Assembly: GCF_007827595.1 (NCBI RefSeq)
Contig: NZ_VISR01000003.1
Span: 248,001-312,000, forward strand
Length of the DNA stretch: 64,000 bases
Origin: Streptomyces sp. BK340
Lineage (GTDB): Bacteria > Actinomycetota > Actinomycetes > Streptomycetales > Streptomycetaceae
Direction of reading: 5' to 3'
Shown piece after piece: positions 9,601-16,077 of the stretch; within the stretch, counting starts at the first letter, position 1, and every line of letters begins with the position of its first letter. A model generated the notes under the pieces. It was not told where the DNA came from. It saw only the letters and a program-made list of their open reading frames with translations, and ran no database searches. The translations under genes and the position numbers were made by a program.

Positions 9601-9679
9601 TCTGCCCGAGGCGCGGCAGACCGCCGACGCGCTCGCGGCACTGGGGGATTCCGTGACATCCAGCAGGCCTCGCGGGTGA
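6620..9679 (+). CDS. AfsR-like SARP transcriptional activator (wHTH-BTAD-NB-ARC-TPR)
   Basis: A 1019-residue regulator. Residues about 5-95 are an OmpR-type winged helix (FQVLGTVRAHRGE, SAATTIRTYVWRLRRVLEAD, SVGDGYRLDV). A BTAD follows to about 245 (RPYALLMRALCATGRQSEALA, ELGVDPGREL). The NB-ARC ATPase has its Walker A GMSGVGKTTL near 350, and the C-terminal third is TPR-like (RQALNDLGLAAQFLGRHEDA). I chose the TTG at 6620 because GAGGAGA lies eight bases before it; the GTG at 6587 has its purine motif only two bases away. SARPs bind heptameric direct repeats with an 11-bp period. Such repeats occur in the intergenic region at 10017-10080, so it is probably the activator of the adjacent peptide cluster. 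Confidence 0.9.
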   Translation: MSARVAEELTFQVLGTVRAHRGESAIPVGPPQQAAVLSVLLLRAGHCASFDELADALWENDLPKSAATTIRTYVWRLRRVLEADPSVPEILTSVGDGYRLDVAGGAVDAWHAESLARQTARLKSEGRTKEAEETAGRALALWKGTSLAGIPGPFAERRRDRLEELKVSLQEERLALAIQLHRFQFSLPQLAELTAEHPLRERPYALLMRALCATGRQSEALAVYDRVRRRLAEELGVDPGRELAVEYARILNGVPAVDDVPEEATGTRPRAEAGSAPHVTSDRPQERDTGPEPTPASRPAADGPRSAFLPVPAQLPADVPSFVGREALTRQMCELLTAAGQRALTTVAVTGMSGVGKTTLALHVAHRVRDHYPDGQLYADLRGSSVSPADPFVVLGSFLTALGAPADELPEEVEDRGRLFRSLLDRRRILVVLDNARDEMQLRPLMPGNAGCAVIATSLPRLSGLDATAHISVDVLTRQEALDLLEAAVGSARLAAEPDAAGALVAACGHLPLATRIVAARLAARPAWSIASLVRKLADERGRIAHLRLGDVAIDAAFELGYRQLSAAQARAFRLLAPVTEPDIGLPAVAAVLDLDQDSAEEVVESLVDGSMVVSPAPGRYRYHELLGAFARALPAPPDSEPAAAAIRRLLDFLLASACSAFRHVVPGDPVSDYLGPVRSPGLRFADAPAARAWVAEEADGMLTALAHTVHDPAALRMAADLLIALSAFGQEVPLYRLETGAQALAEAAAAHGDRRTLGRARWLSGALALRAGDPARAGRLAAEAVAACRDTGDKVILRQALNDLGLAAQFLGRHEDALAHLEASLELAEELGHRSGKVATTLNAALTRIRSGQAAAAVAPCEEVLTDLRSRGDDAGMTAYALYVLGLAQHAQHRWEAAAGRFGECLAVCRDAGIRDRAAHAGYRLADSLSRLGDLDGALRHAEEAVTMLQDAGGDRDLAAARLVLGRLLTDRGDVDRGRSQLEEAHETFTRLGLPEARQTADALAALGDSVTSSRPRG

Positions 9680-9714
9680 GGGCCGGCCGGCTCCGGTCGA
9701 CGGGCCGGCCGACC

Positions 9715-9742
9715 GTGAGTGAGGGGCCGGACCCTCACTCAC
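9715..9742. terminator. Bidirectional terminator hairpin
   Basis: Perfect 11-bp inverted repeat GTGAGTGAGGG (9715-9725), loop GCCGGA, CCCTCACTCAC (9732-9742). It lies between the convergent 3' ends of the SARP gene and the small secreted peptide gene. No T-run, as is usual in this GC background. Confidence 0.75.
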
Positions 9743-9757
9743 ACCCTTGCGGACGCC

Positions 9758-9949
9758 TCAGCTGTTGACCGTGCAGGTACTGCAGCTGGAGCCCGTGCTG
9801 TTCCAGGCGGCGACGTGGTGGCCGGTACGGGCCCCGGCGTCGGCCCCCGCGCTCGCGGCGGTGCCGATCATGCCGGTCAGAAGGCCGACGAGCCCGAGGG
9901 CGGCGGCGTACTGCCACCGGGTCGGCTTCCTCTTCTTCGTGCGCATCAT
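9758..9949 (-). CDS. Small secreted peptide with C-terminal CxxC motif
   Basis: A 63-residue peptide starting at two tandem ATGs (9949 and 9946). It has a basic N-terminus (MMRTKKRKPTRW), a hydrophobic core (AAALGLVGLLTGMIG) and a signal-peptidase-like AASA-GADA site. The predicted mature peptide is about 28 residues and ends SSCSTCTVNS. No domain is recognised. It is convergent with the SARP gene and divergent from the 23-residue peptide gene. The divergent intergenic region has matching TGTTGAC repeats pointing each way, which suggests co-regulation with the cluster. The ribosome binding site is weak (GAGAG eleven bases upstream). It could be a second product precursor, a target or immunity factor, or an unrelated small exported protein. 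Confidence 0.6.
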   Translation of the reverse strand: MMRTKKRKPTRWQYAAALGLVGLLTGMIGTAASAGADAGARTGHHVAAWNSTGSSCSTCTVNS

Positions 9950-10016
9950 GTCGCGTGTCTCTCACTCCGTGCGGCGGGGCCGCTTGTACCTGTCAGCGCA
10001 CAGGGTGGCACGGTCA

Positions 10017-10096
10017 CGTCAACAACTGATCAACGATTGATCGAAGTCGGTCACCGACCGGCTGTCGACGGCCTGTTGACACGTGCTGCCTAGCGT
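10017..10096. promoter_or_regulatory. Divergent promoter region with SARP-type heptad repeats
   Basis: Rightward: TGTCGAC (10063-10069) and TGTTGAC (10074-10080), exactly 11 bp apart, with a weaker CACCGAC one period further upstream (10052-10058). A -10-like TAGCGT follows at 10091-10096, ten bases after the last repeat. Leftward (minus strand): CGTTGAT (10035-10029) and TGTTGAC (10024-10018), again with an 11-bp period. This is the spacing described for SARP binding sites. GATCAA-CGA-TTGATC (10028-10042) is also palindromic, so a different regulator could bind there. Confidence 0.55.
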
Positions 10097-10153
10097 TCTC
10101 ATCGGTCGGGCCTTCCGGCCACGTACAGAACCGAGAAATCGAAGGAGAGTGAC

Positions 10154-10225
10154 ATGACTCGCAACCACGCCGTCGGCATGCGTCCCCGTCTGGACAAGGT
10201 GAAGGTCAAGGCCGCCAAGGCCTGA
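10154..10225 (+). CDS. 23-residue peptide, candidate RiPP precursor or peptide scaffold
   Basis: A short gene with an excellent ribosome binding site (AAGGAGA five bases before ATG). The peptide starts MTRNHAVGM, continues RPRLDK and ends KVKVKAAKA. It is lysine-, valine- and alanine-rich at its C-terminus and has no Cys, Ser or aromatic residue; its only Thr is residue 2, so lanthionine or azole chemistry on the C-terminus is unlikely. It is the first gene after the SARP-type promoter and is followed 15 bases later by a strong hairpin, then by an M16 peptidase gene. Such a layout (tiny highly translated gene, attenuator, modifying enzymes, ABC exporter) is typical of peptide natural-product precursors. 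I do not recognise the peptide family. Confidence 0.65.
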   Translation: MTRNHAVGMRPRLDKVKVKAAKA

Positions 10226-10240
10226 GGCCCCGCATGATGC

Positions 10241-10276
10241 GCGGCTGCCGGGGAGTTCCGTCTCCCCGGCAGCCGC
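10241..10276 (+). terminator. Strong hairpin (attenuator) after the precursor gene
   Basis: Perfect 15-bp stem: GCGGCTGCCGGGGAG (10241-10255), six-base loop TTCCGT, CTCCCCGGCAGCCGC (10262-10276). It begins 15 bases after the peptide stop codon. A partial terminator here would give more precursor message than enzyme message, as in many RiPP operons; it could also stabilise the short transcript. Confidence 0.75.
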
Positions 10277-10358
10277 CGGTGCGCCGCCGCCCCTCCCCCC
10301 TCGTTCATCCGCACACCGCGTCGGCCCGCCGCCGCGTACGGCCCCGAGAGAGTGGCCC

Positions 10359-11600
10359 TTGACTGACTACGACCTCACCACCCGTCCTCCGGGGCCGGCA
10401 ACCGCGTCCGTCCCCCTGCTGACCGTGGTCGACGAACGGCTGAAAACCACCAGCATCTGCTGGGCGCTGGCCACCGGCTCCCGCGACGACCCGGAGGGCC
10501 GCGGCGGGATCGCCCACCTCCTGGAACACCTGGTGATGTCCTGCCCTCTCGGCACCGGCGGGACGCACCTGTCGTTCAGCGAGTACGTGGAGCGCCGCGG
10601 CGGGCAGGCCAACGCCCAGACGGGCCTCGAAGTCATGCTGTACTACGCGCAGGTGCACGCCGACGACGCCGAGGACGTCGCCGCCGCTCTGCTGCGCGCC
10701 GTGCTCGAACCGGAGCTCGGCGACAGCACCCTGGACAGCGAACGAACCGTGGTACTGCAGGAATTGGCGGCAGCGGCCGCCGACCCCTCGGACGCCGTCC
10801 AGGACGCGGTCCTCGCCCAGCTCTTTCCCGGACATCCGCTGGGCCGCCCGGTCGGCGGCGAGCCGGACCAGCTGGGCAGGGTGACCACGAGCGACCTGGA
10901 GACCGTCCACCGCGAACGGTTCGTCCGGGCACCGGGTGTCCTGGTCGTCGTGGGACCGAGCGTCCCGCAGGTGCTGACCCGGGCCGCCGCCCGAGCGACC
11001 GGCCGGCCGGTGGCCCAGGCGCCGCACGTCCCCCTGGAGCCCGTCGGCGCCGGCGATCCGCTGCCCGATCCCGCCACCCACGACTTCACCTGGCTCTGCT
11101 TCGGCGCCCGCTCCCCCAGGGCCGGAGTCCCGGGGCGCGCCGCCCACGGTGTCCTCGCCCACCTTCTCGGCTCCAGTCCCTCGTCCCTGCTGTACCGCAC
11201 CCTGCGCAGCGAGCACGGGCTGTCCTACTCGTTCCACGCGTGGGACCGCGGTTACCGGGAGGCGGGTGCCTGGCGGCTGCTGATCGGCGCGGAGGCGTCC
11301 GCCGCCGGCCGGGTACAGGTCGTCGTGGACGAGTTGCTGGCCGCCGTCGCCGAACAGGGCCCGTCACCCGACGACTTCGACGCCGCTTTGCGGCAGGCGG
11401 AGATGAGCCTCGTCCTGGAGTCGGAGACACCCCTGGAGTACGCCAAGCTGATCGCCGAGCGCAGCGTCTCGGCCGGACGTCCCTGGAGCCTCGAGGAGGA
11501 GATCACCGAGCTGCGCCGGGTGAGCGCCGAGGACGTCCGGCGGGCCGCCGCCGACGTCCGGCGGGATCTCCTGCTGACCGTCCGGTCGGTGGCCGCATGA
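10359..11600 (+). CDS. M16-family zinc metallopeptidase
   Basis: A 413-residue protein from the TTG at 10359 (GAGAG eight bases upstream). It has the inverted zinc motif HLLEH (residues 53-57) and the third ligand region SERTVVLQEL about 75 residues later, followed by the M16 second-half features (YRTLRSEHGLSYSFHAW). With one complete HxxEH it is the active type rather than the inactive partner. M16 peptidases cleave short peptides held in a closed chamber and act in PQQ and other peptide-derived pathways. As the first enzyme gene after the 23-residue peptide it is the obvious candidate to trim or release the product. It has no signal peptide, so cytoplasmic. Its stop overlaps the next start (ATGATG). 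Confidence 0.88.
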   Translation: MTDYDLTTRPPGPATASVPLLTVVDERLKTTSICWALATGSRDDPEGRGGIAHLLEHLVMSCPLGTGGTHLSFSEYVERRGGQANAQTGLEVMLYYAQVHADDAEDVAAALLRAVLEPELGDSTLDSERTVVLQELAAAAADPSDAVQDAVLAQLFPGHPLGRPVGGEPDQLGRVTTSDLETVHRERFVRAPGVLVVVGPSVPQVLTRAAARATGRPVAQAPHVPLEPVGAGDPLPDPATHDFTWLCFGARSPRAGVPGRAAHGVLAHLLGSSPSSLLYRTLRSEHGLSYSFHAWDRGYREAGAWRLLIGAEASAAGRVQVVVDELLAAVAEQGPSPDDFDAALRQAEMSLVLESETPLEYAKLIAERSVSAGRPWSLEEEITELRRVSAEDVRRAAADVRRDLLLTVRSVAA

Positions 11601-12421
11601 TGTACGCCGTCGAAAGCTATCTGGAGGCCGCGCGCGACGCCGGTCTGCTGCGCACCGTGTCCGGCCTGCCCGTTGTGGCGGGCGACTCCACCGATCCCCT
11701 GTCGGACGCCCGGCACCTGCTGGTGGAGTACGCGGACCCCGGGCTGCTGTCGGACTCCGGCACCGCCCCCTCCCTGTGGCGGGCCCTGCTCGCCGGCCAC
11801 CCCGGCGCCTCGGTCGTCGTCGTACGCGCCGGTGCGCAGGTCCGGCTGCCGCGACCGTGGCACCGGGAGCTCACCTACGTACGGCTGCCGGCGGACGCCG
11901 ACGTCCCGGTCGACCCGGCCGGCCCCCGTGTCACGCCGGCCGAGGAGGAACACCGGCCGCTGCTCGCGGACTGGCTGGTACGTGCCATCCTGCACGCCGC
12001 GCGCGAGCAGGGCCGGCCGGCTGATCCCGGGGCCGCGACCGCCGAGGCCGACGCCCTGCTCGACACTCCGTCCCGGCACTCCCTGCTGGTGTGGGAGCAC
12101 GGTGTGCCCGTGGGGCACGCGACCGTCATCGGCCGGGCCTGGGACGAGATCTCGGCACGGTCCCACATGGAACTGGTGGACGTACTCGTCGAACCCGACG
12201 CGGACGCCTCCGCGGGCCGCGCCGCCCTGGTCGCCGCAGTCGCGCGTCTCGCCCGGACGGCACGGACGCCGTTGGTCGGGCACGTGGTGCACGGCCGCGA
12301 CGGCAACGGCGACCGGGTCGTCGAAAGCCTTTGTGCGCAGGGCTGGACGGTGGACCACCGCTACTGGAGGGCCCGTACCGAGGACCTCGCCGTGACACTG
12401 AAGGGAGCGGGGCAGGCATGA
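11597..12421 (+). CDS. GNAT-fold acyltransferase-like protein
   Basis: A 274-residue protein with ATG at 11597 overlapping the M16 stop. The C-terminal half looks like a GNAT domain: SLLVWEHGVPVGHATV (central strands), then MELVDVLVEPDADASAGRAAL (where the acyl-CoA loop would be) and VVESLCAQGWTVDHRYW (closing strand). The N-terminal 110 residues are divergent. The pyrophosphate-binding Q/RxxGxG/A loop is poorly conserved, so activity is uncertain; it could be a GNAT-like binding protein. Position inside the operon suggests a role in modifying the peptide or a pathway intermediate. Confidence 0.55.
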   Translation: MMYAVESYLEAARDAGLLRTVSGLPVVAGDSTDPLSDARHLLVEYADPGLLSDSGTAPSLWRALLAGHPGASVVVVRAGAQVRLPRPWHRELTYVRLPADADVPVDPAGPRVTPAEEEHRPLLADWLVRAILHAAREQGRPADPGAATAEADALLDTPSRHSLLVWEHGVPVGHATVIGRAWDEISARSHMELVDVLVEPDADASAGRAALVAAVARLARTARTPLVGHVVHGRDGNGDRVVESLCAQGWTVDHRYWRARTEDLAVTLKGAGQA

Positions 12422-13485
12422 CCGTCACACGACTCGACCTCGCACTGCTGCACAAGCTGCTGCAGGTCCCGGAGCACGAGGGCGCGTACCGTCTGGTGCG
12501 CCGCGCCCAGCAGACCTCGGGCACGCTCTCCCAGTTGGTCGTCTCGCTGGCCGTCGCGGAAGGCGTCGAGGCCGGCAGCGGCAGCAGGGATCTGCTGGCC
12601 AGGGCGGCCTCCCGCGCGGCCCGGTACGCCGAGCTGCGTACGGCGCTGGACGGCTGCACCGGGGTGCGTACCGTCAAGGGGCCCTCCCTCGCCGCCCATT
12701 ACCCGCCCGGCGTCCGGCGCCCGGTCGGTGACCTCGACCTCGTCGCGTCGGACGAGGAGCAGCTGTGGCGGGCCGCGGCCGTCCTGTGCTCGCTGGGCGG
12801 CGAGCCGGCGGAGTTGTCGCTGTTCACCGCCGACGGACGCCTGCACGTCATGCTCGCCGTGCTGTGGCCCTCCCCCGACGCGTTGCTGGAGGAGGAGATC
12901 CGGGTGGAGCTGTGCACAGCCGCGTTCTCCGGCGACTTCGCCACCGTGCCCGTCCGTCCGGACCTGCCCGCCGAGCAGTCTCTCGCCGACCTGCTGTCGG
13001 TGGCGGAAGAGCGCTTCCAGCGGGAGTTCCACGCCAAGGACGCGGTCGACCTGCTGATGCTGCTCGACAGCGGTGCGCCTGCGGCGACGGCAGCGGCGGC
13101 GGCCGGCCACCGGCTGGCGCCCGAACTGCTGGAACTGGTCGATCTGCTGAGCGACGCCGTCGTACACCCGGCAGCCGGGGAGCTTCGGCAGGCCCTGGCC
13201 GCCGGCGCGGCCGAGGAGTCCGCTCGCCGTGCCGCCGCGGCCCGGCCGGTACAGCAACAGCAGCGAACGGTGGCGGCACGGCTGGAAGCGGGGCAGCCGG
13301 TCTGGGGCATGCCTCTGACCCGTACGGCACACCCCGGGCAGCGGTGCCTCCTCGAACACCGGTCCGCGCTGTCCCTGGCCCGTACCCCGGTCGGTGACTT
13401 CCTGCTGGTGGCGGACGAAGTCGTGGATCCGGACGTGCATGCCGCGGCCCTCGCCGCGGCGACGGGCGAGGAGGCCGGCGCGTGA
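12418..13485 (+). CDS. Nucleotidyltransferase-fold protein (PF14907-like)
   Basis: A 355-residue protein with ATG at 12418 inside the previous stop (ATGA). The signature VKGPSLAAHYPPGVRRPVGD followed by LDLV is the KG...R.x.D(i/l)DL motif of the uncharacterised nucleotidyltransferase family NTP_transf_5. The paired aspartates D-L-D are the expected metal ligands. The middle part (REFHAKDAVDLLMLLDSG) also fits the family. Members occur in some lasso-peptide clusters, where their role is unsettled. The C-terminal region from about 290 (PVWGMPLTRTAHPG) is not recognised. It presumably transfers a nucleotidyl group to a peptide or small-molecule substrate, but this is inference. Confidence 0.7.
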   Translation: MTVTRLDLALLHKLLQVPEHEGAYRLVRRAQQTSGTLSQLVVSLAVAEGVEAGSGSRDLLARAASRAARYAELRTALDGCTGVRTVKGPSLAAHYPPGVRRPVGDLDLVASDEEQLWRAAAVLCSLGGEPAELSLFTADGRLHVMLAVLWPSPDALLEEEIRVELCTAAFSGDFATVPVRPDLPAEQSLADLLSVAEERFQREFHAKDAVDLLMLLDSGAPAATAAAAAGHRLAPELLELVDLLSDAVVHPAAGELRQALAAGAAEESARRAAAARPVQQQQRTVAARLEAGQPVWGMPLTRTAHPGQRCLLEHRSALSLARTPVGDFLLVADEVVDPDVHAAALAAATGEEAGA

Positions 13486-14453
13486 CGAGCCCGGACGTAC
13501 CCGCGATCGAAGTGAGCGCGCTCACCCGCGAGTTCGGCTCCCGACGCCGGTCCGGCGCGACGGTCTCCGCGCTGCGCGGCGTCGACCTGACGGTCCGCAC
13601 CGGCGAGGTGCACGGCCTGCTCGGGCCGAACGGCGCCGGGAAGACGACCCTGTGCAAGATCCTCACCACCGTCCTGCTGCCCAGCGGCGGAACTGCCCGG
13701 GTGTGCGGGCACGACGTGGCCGCGGCGCCGCGGGCCGTCAAGCCGCTGATCGGCATCGTCTTCGGCGGCGACCGGGGCCTGTACGGCCGGATCACCCCCC
13801 GCCAGAACCTCACCCTGTGGGGCGCGCTCTACGGCCTGCACGGCCGTGAACTCGCCCGCCGGGTCGACGGACTGCTGGAACGGGTGGGCCTGAGCGAGCG
13901 GGCGGGAGACCGTGTCGACGGGTTCTCCCGGGGCATGAAGCAGCGCCTCCACCTCGCCCGCGGACTGGTCAGCGACCCCCGGGTCCTCATCCTCGACGAA
14001 CCCACCACCGGTATGGACCCGCTGGCCGCCTTCGACTTCCGCACGCTGGTGCACGAGCTGCGCGCGGAGGGCCGTACCGTGCTCATCACCACGCACGACA
14101 TGGCGGAGGCCGAAGCCGTCTGCGACCAGGTCACGCTGATCGACCGCGGTCAGGTGCTGGTGACCGACCGGCCGGAGGTACTGGCCCGGCAGATGTCCGC
14201 CTACGAGTGCGTGACGGCGGCCGGGGTGCCGGCCTCCGTCGCCGAGGAGCTGAAGCAGCTCACCGGCGTCTCCTCGGTCGACCGGACGCCCGACGGGCGG
14301 ATCACCGTGGAGATCTCGGCCGCCGAGACCACCTCCGAGGTGCTGCGCAGGCTGGTCGCGGCCGGCGTCACCTCGCTGGCCACCGTCAGCCCCGGCCTGG
14401 CCGAGGTCTACCGGCACCTGGTGCGGGACCGCGGAATGCGGGTGGGCCGGTGA
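13482..14453 (+). CDS. ABC transporter ATP-binding protein (DrrA-like exporter class)
   Basis: A 323-residue cytoplasmic ATPase from the GTG at 13482 (GTGA overlap with the previous stop). Walker A GPNGAGKTT (near 48), Q-loop region GIVFGGDRGL, signature FSRGMKQRL, Walker B VLILDEPTTGMDP and switch His (TTHDMAE) are all intact. The C-terminal 80-residue extension is typical of drug-export ATPases paired with ABC-2 permeases. With the two permeases that follow it forms an exporter for the cluster product or for self-protection. Confidence 0.93.
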   Translation: MTSPDVPAIEVSALTREFGSRRRSGATVSALRGVDLTVRTGEVHGLLGPNGAGKTTLCKILTTVLLPSGGTARVCGHDVAAAPRAVKPLIGIVFGGDRGLYGRITPRQNLTLWGALYGLHGRELARRVDGLLERVGLSERAGDRVDGFSRGMKQRLHLARGLVSDPRVLILDEPTTGMDPLAAFDFRTLVHELRAEGRTVLITTHDMAEAEAVCDQVTLIDRGQVLVTDRPEVLARQMSAYECVTAAGVPASVAEELKQLTGVSSVDRTPDGRITVEISAAETTSEVLRRLVAAGVTSLATVSPGLAEVYRHLVRDRGMRVGR

Positions 14454-15223
14454 CTCCCGCCCTGTTCTGGCAGGTGTTCCGCCTGCAGGTGCTGATGACC
14501 CTGCGGACCCCGGACACCCTCCACGTCTTCGTGACGGCGCCGCTGTACACCTGCGTCTTCCTCGCCATCACCGAACACGCCGACCGGCGCGACCTGGCCG
14601 GATTCGCCGTGCTGGCACCGGTGCTGATGTCGCTGTGGTCGATGGCGCTGATGGCGGGTGGAGAGCTGATCGGCCACGAGCGCGAGCGGGGCACGCTGGA
14701 GGCCGTGGTGGCCACACCGGCGCGCTACTCGGCGGTGGTCACGGCCCGGATCGCCGCGGTGACGGTGCTGAGCACGCTGAGCCTGGCCGAGGCCTGGCTC
14801 GTCGCCTGGGCCGGCTTCGGCCTGGTGGTGACGATCGCCCACCCGCTGCTCTTCGTGGTCGGCGTCCTGCTCACCGCGGCCGCCATGGCGGGCACCGCGA
14901 GCTGTGTGTCGGCCCTGTTCGTGCTGGCCCCCTCCGCCCGGATCCTGCAGAACACACTGAGTTTTCCCTTCTTCCTGCTCGGCGGGGTCCTGGTGCCCGT
15001 GAGCTACCTCCCGGACTGGCTGCGCCCGGCCAGCAAGGCCGTGTTCCTGACCTGGAGCGCGGACGTCCTGCGGGACGCCGTGAGTCCCGGTCCGGCCCGG
15101 GACACCACGGGCGGCCTGCTGGCCGTGCTGCTGCTGGGGCTGGCCGGCTACGCCGCCGGAACGCTGCTGATAGACCGAATTCTGCGCAGGGTCCGGGTCA
15201 CCGGCACCCTGGCCCGGATGTGA
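14450..15223 (+). CDS. ABC-2 type transporter permease, first subunit
   Basis: A 257-residue membrane protein; the GTG at 14450 overlaps the ATPase stop by four bases. About six hydrophobic segments are visible (for example LHVFVTAPLYTCVFLAI, FAVLAPVLMSLWSMALMAGG, and LLAVLLLGLAGYAAGTLL), with the ABC-2 motif GHERERGTLEAVVATPARY in a cytoplasmic loop. It probably pairs with the next gene as a heterodimeric pore. Confidence 0.88.
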   Translation: MTPALFWQVFRLQVLMTLRTPDTLHVFVTAPLYTCVFLAITEHADRRDLAGFAVLAPVLMSLWSMALMAGGELIGHERERGTLEAVVATPARYSAVVTARIAAVTVLSTLSLAEAWLVAWAGFGLVVTIAHPLLFVVGVLLTAAAMAGTASCVSALFVLAPSARILQNTLSFPFFLLGGVLVPVSYLPDWLRPASKAVFLTWSADVLRDAVSPGPARDTTGGLLAVLLLGLAGYAAGTLLIDRILRRVRVTGTLARM

Positions 15224-15229
15224 GGCCGC

Positions 15230-16045
15230 ATGGACATCACCACCTCCCGTGTGACCGGCGTGGGCCGGGTGGTCCGCGCGGCCGCGGCCAATGCCTTCGC
15301 CGACTTCCGCGCGACCTACACCTGGTACAGCTGGACGTTCGGCTGGCTGGGCCGGATGCTGTGCCAGGTCACCTTCTTCGCTCTGCTCGGCTCCTATCTG
15401 CACTCGCCCGGGCAGACCCGCTATCTCGTCCTCGGCAACTCGGTGATGACCTGCGTCATCGAGGCCATGACGGTGGTGGTGTCGACCAGCTGGGAGCGCG
15501 GGCACGGCACGCTGGCGCTGCTGGCCGCCGCGCCCAGCGAGATGGGGTGGGTCTTCCTCGGCCGCAGCCTGCAGTGGCCCGTGAGCGGCTGTGCGACCTC
15601 GCTCGTCGCGCTGGTGCTGCTGGATCCGCTGTTCGGCGTGCGGTTCGCGGCGGCACAGCTTCCGGTACTGGTGGCGCTGGTGCTGCTGACCGCGTTCAGC
15701 ACGTACTGCTTCGGGCTGTTCCTCGGCGCTTTCGTGCTCGCCGCGCCGGCCGTCCGCAACATCGTGTTCAACACCGCCTTCCTCGTCACCATGGCGATCA
15801 GCGGCGTGCAGGTGCCGACCGGTTTCTGGCCGTTCGGCGTGCGCCTGCTGGCCGGTGCGCTGCCGGCCACGCACGGCGTGGCGGCGGTGCGCGCGCTCGC
15901 CGACGGGGCCGGCGCGGCCGCCGTCGCACGGCCGGCGGCCTGGGCCGCGCTCGCGGGCGCGCTGTGGCTGGCCGCCGCGCTGACCGCGTTCCGTGTCTCG
16001 GCACAGCTGGTCCGCCGCCACGACGGCTACGAGTTCACCGCATGA
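15230..16045 (+). CDS. ABC-2 type transporter permease, second subunit
   Basis: A 271-residue membrane protein, ATG at 15230, six bases after the previous stop. Six hydrophobic stretches are visible, including TYTWYSWTFGWLGRMLCQVT near the N-terminus and NIVFNTAFLVTMAISGVQVP. The loop SWERGHGTLALLAAAPSE matches the ABC-2 (E)xGTLE..L..P motif. It has the same fold as the preceding gene but low sequence similarity, so the exporter is probably heterodimeric. Confidence 0.88.
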   Translation: MDITTSRVTGVGRVVRAAAANAFADFRATYTWYSWTFGWLGRMLCQVTFFALLGSYLHSPGQTRYLVLGNSVMTCVIEAMTVVVSTSWERGHGTLALLAAAPSEMGWVFLGRSLQWPVSGCATSLVALVLLDPLFGVRFAAAQLPVLVALVLLTAFSTYCFGLFLGAFVLAAPAVRNIVFNTAFLVTMAISGVQVPTGFWPFGVRLLAGALPATHGVAAVRALADGAGAAAVARPAAWAALAGALWLAAALTAFRVSAQLVRRHDGYEFTA

Positions 16046-16077
16046 GCGACGAACCGTTCGAACAGAAAGGTCATCCC

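Noticed and set aside
10154..10225. Assigning the 23-residue peptide to lanthipeptides, lasso peptides or daptides
   Set aside because: There is no Cys, and no Ser or Thr in the core part; no lanthionine synthetase, lasso cyclase or daptide decarboxylase gene is present, and the enzyme set does not match those classes.
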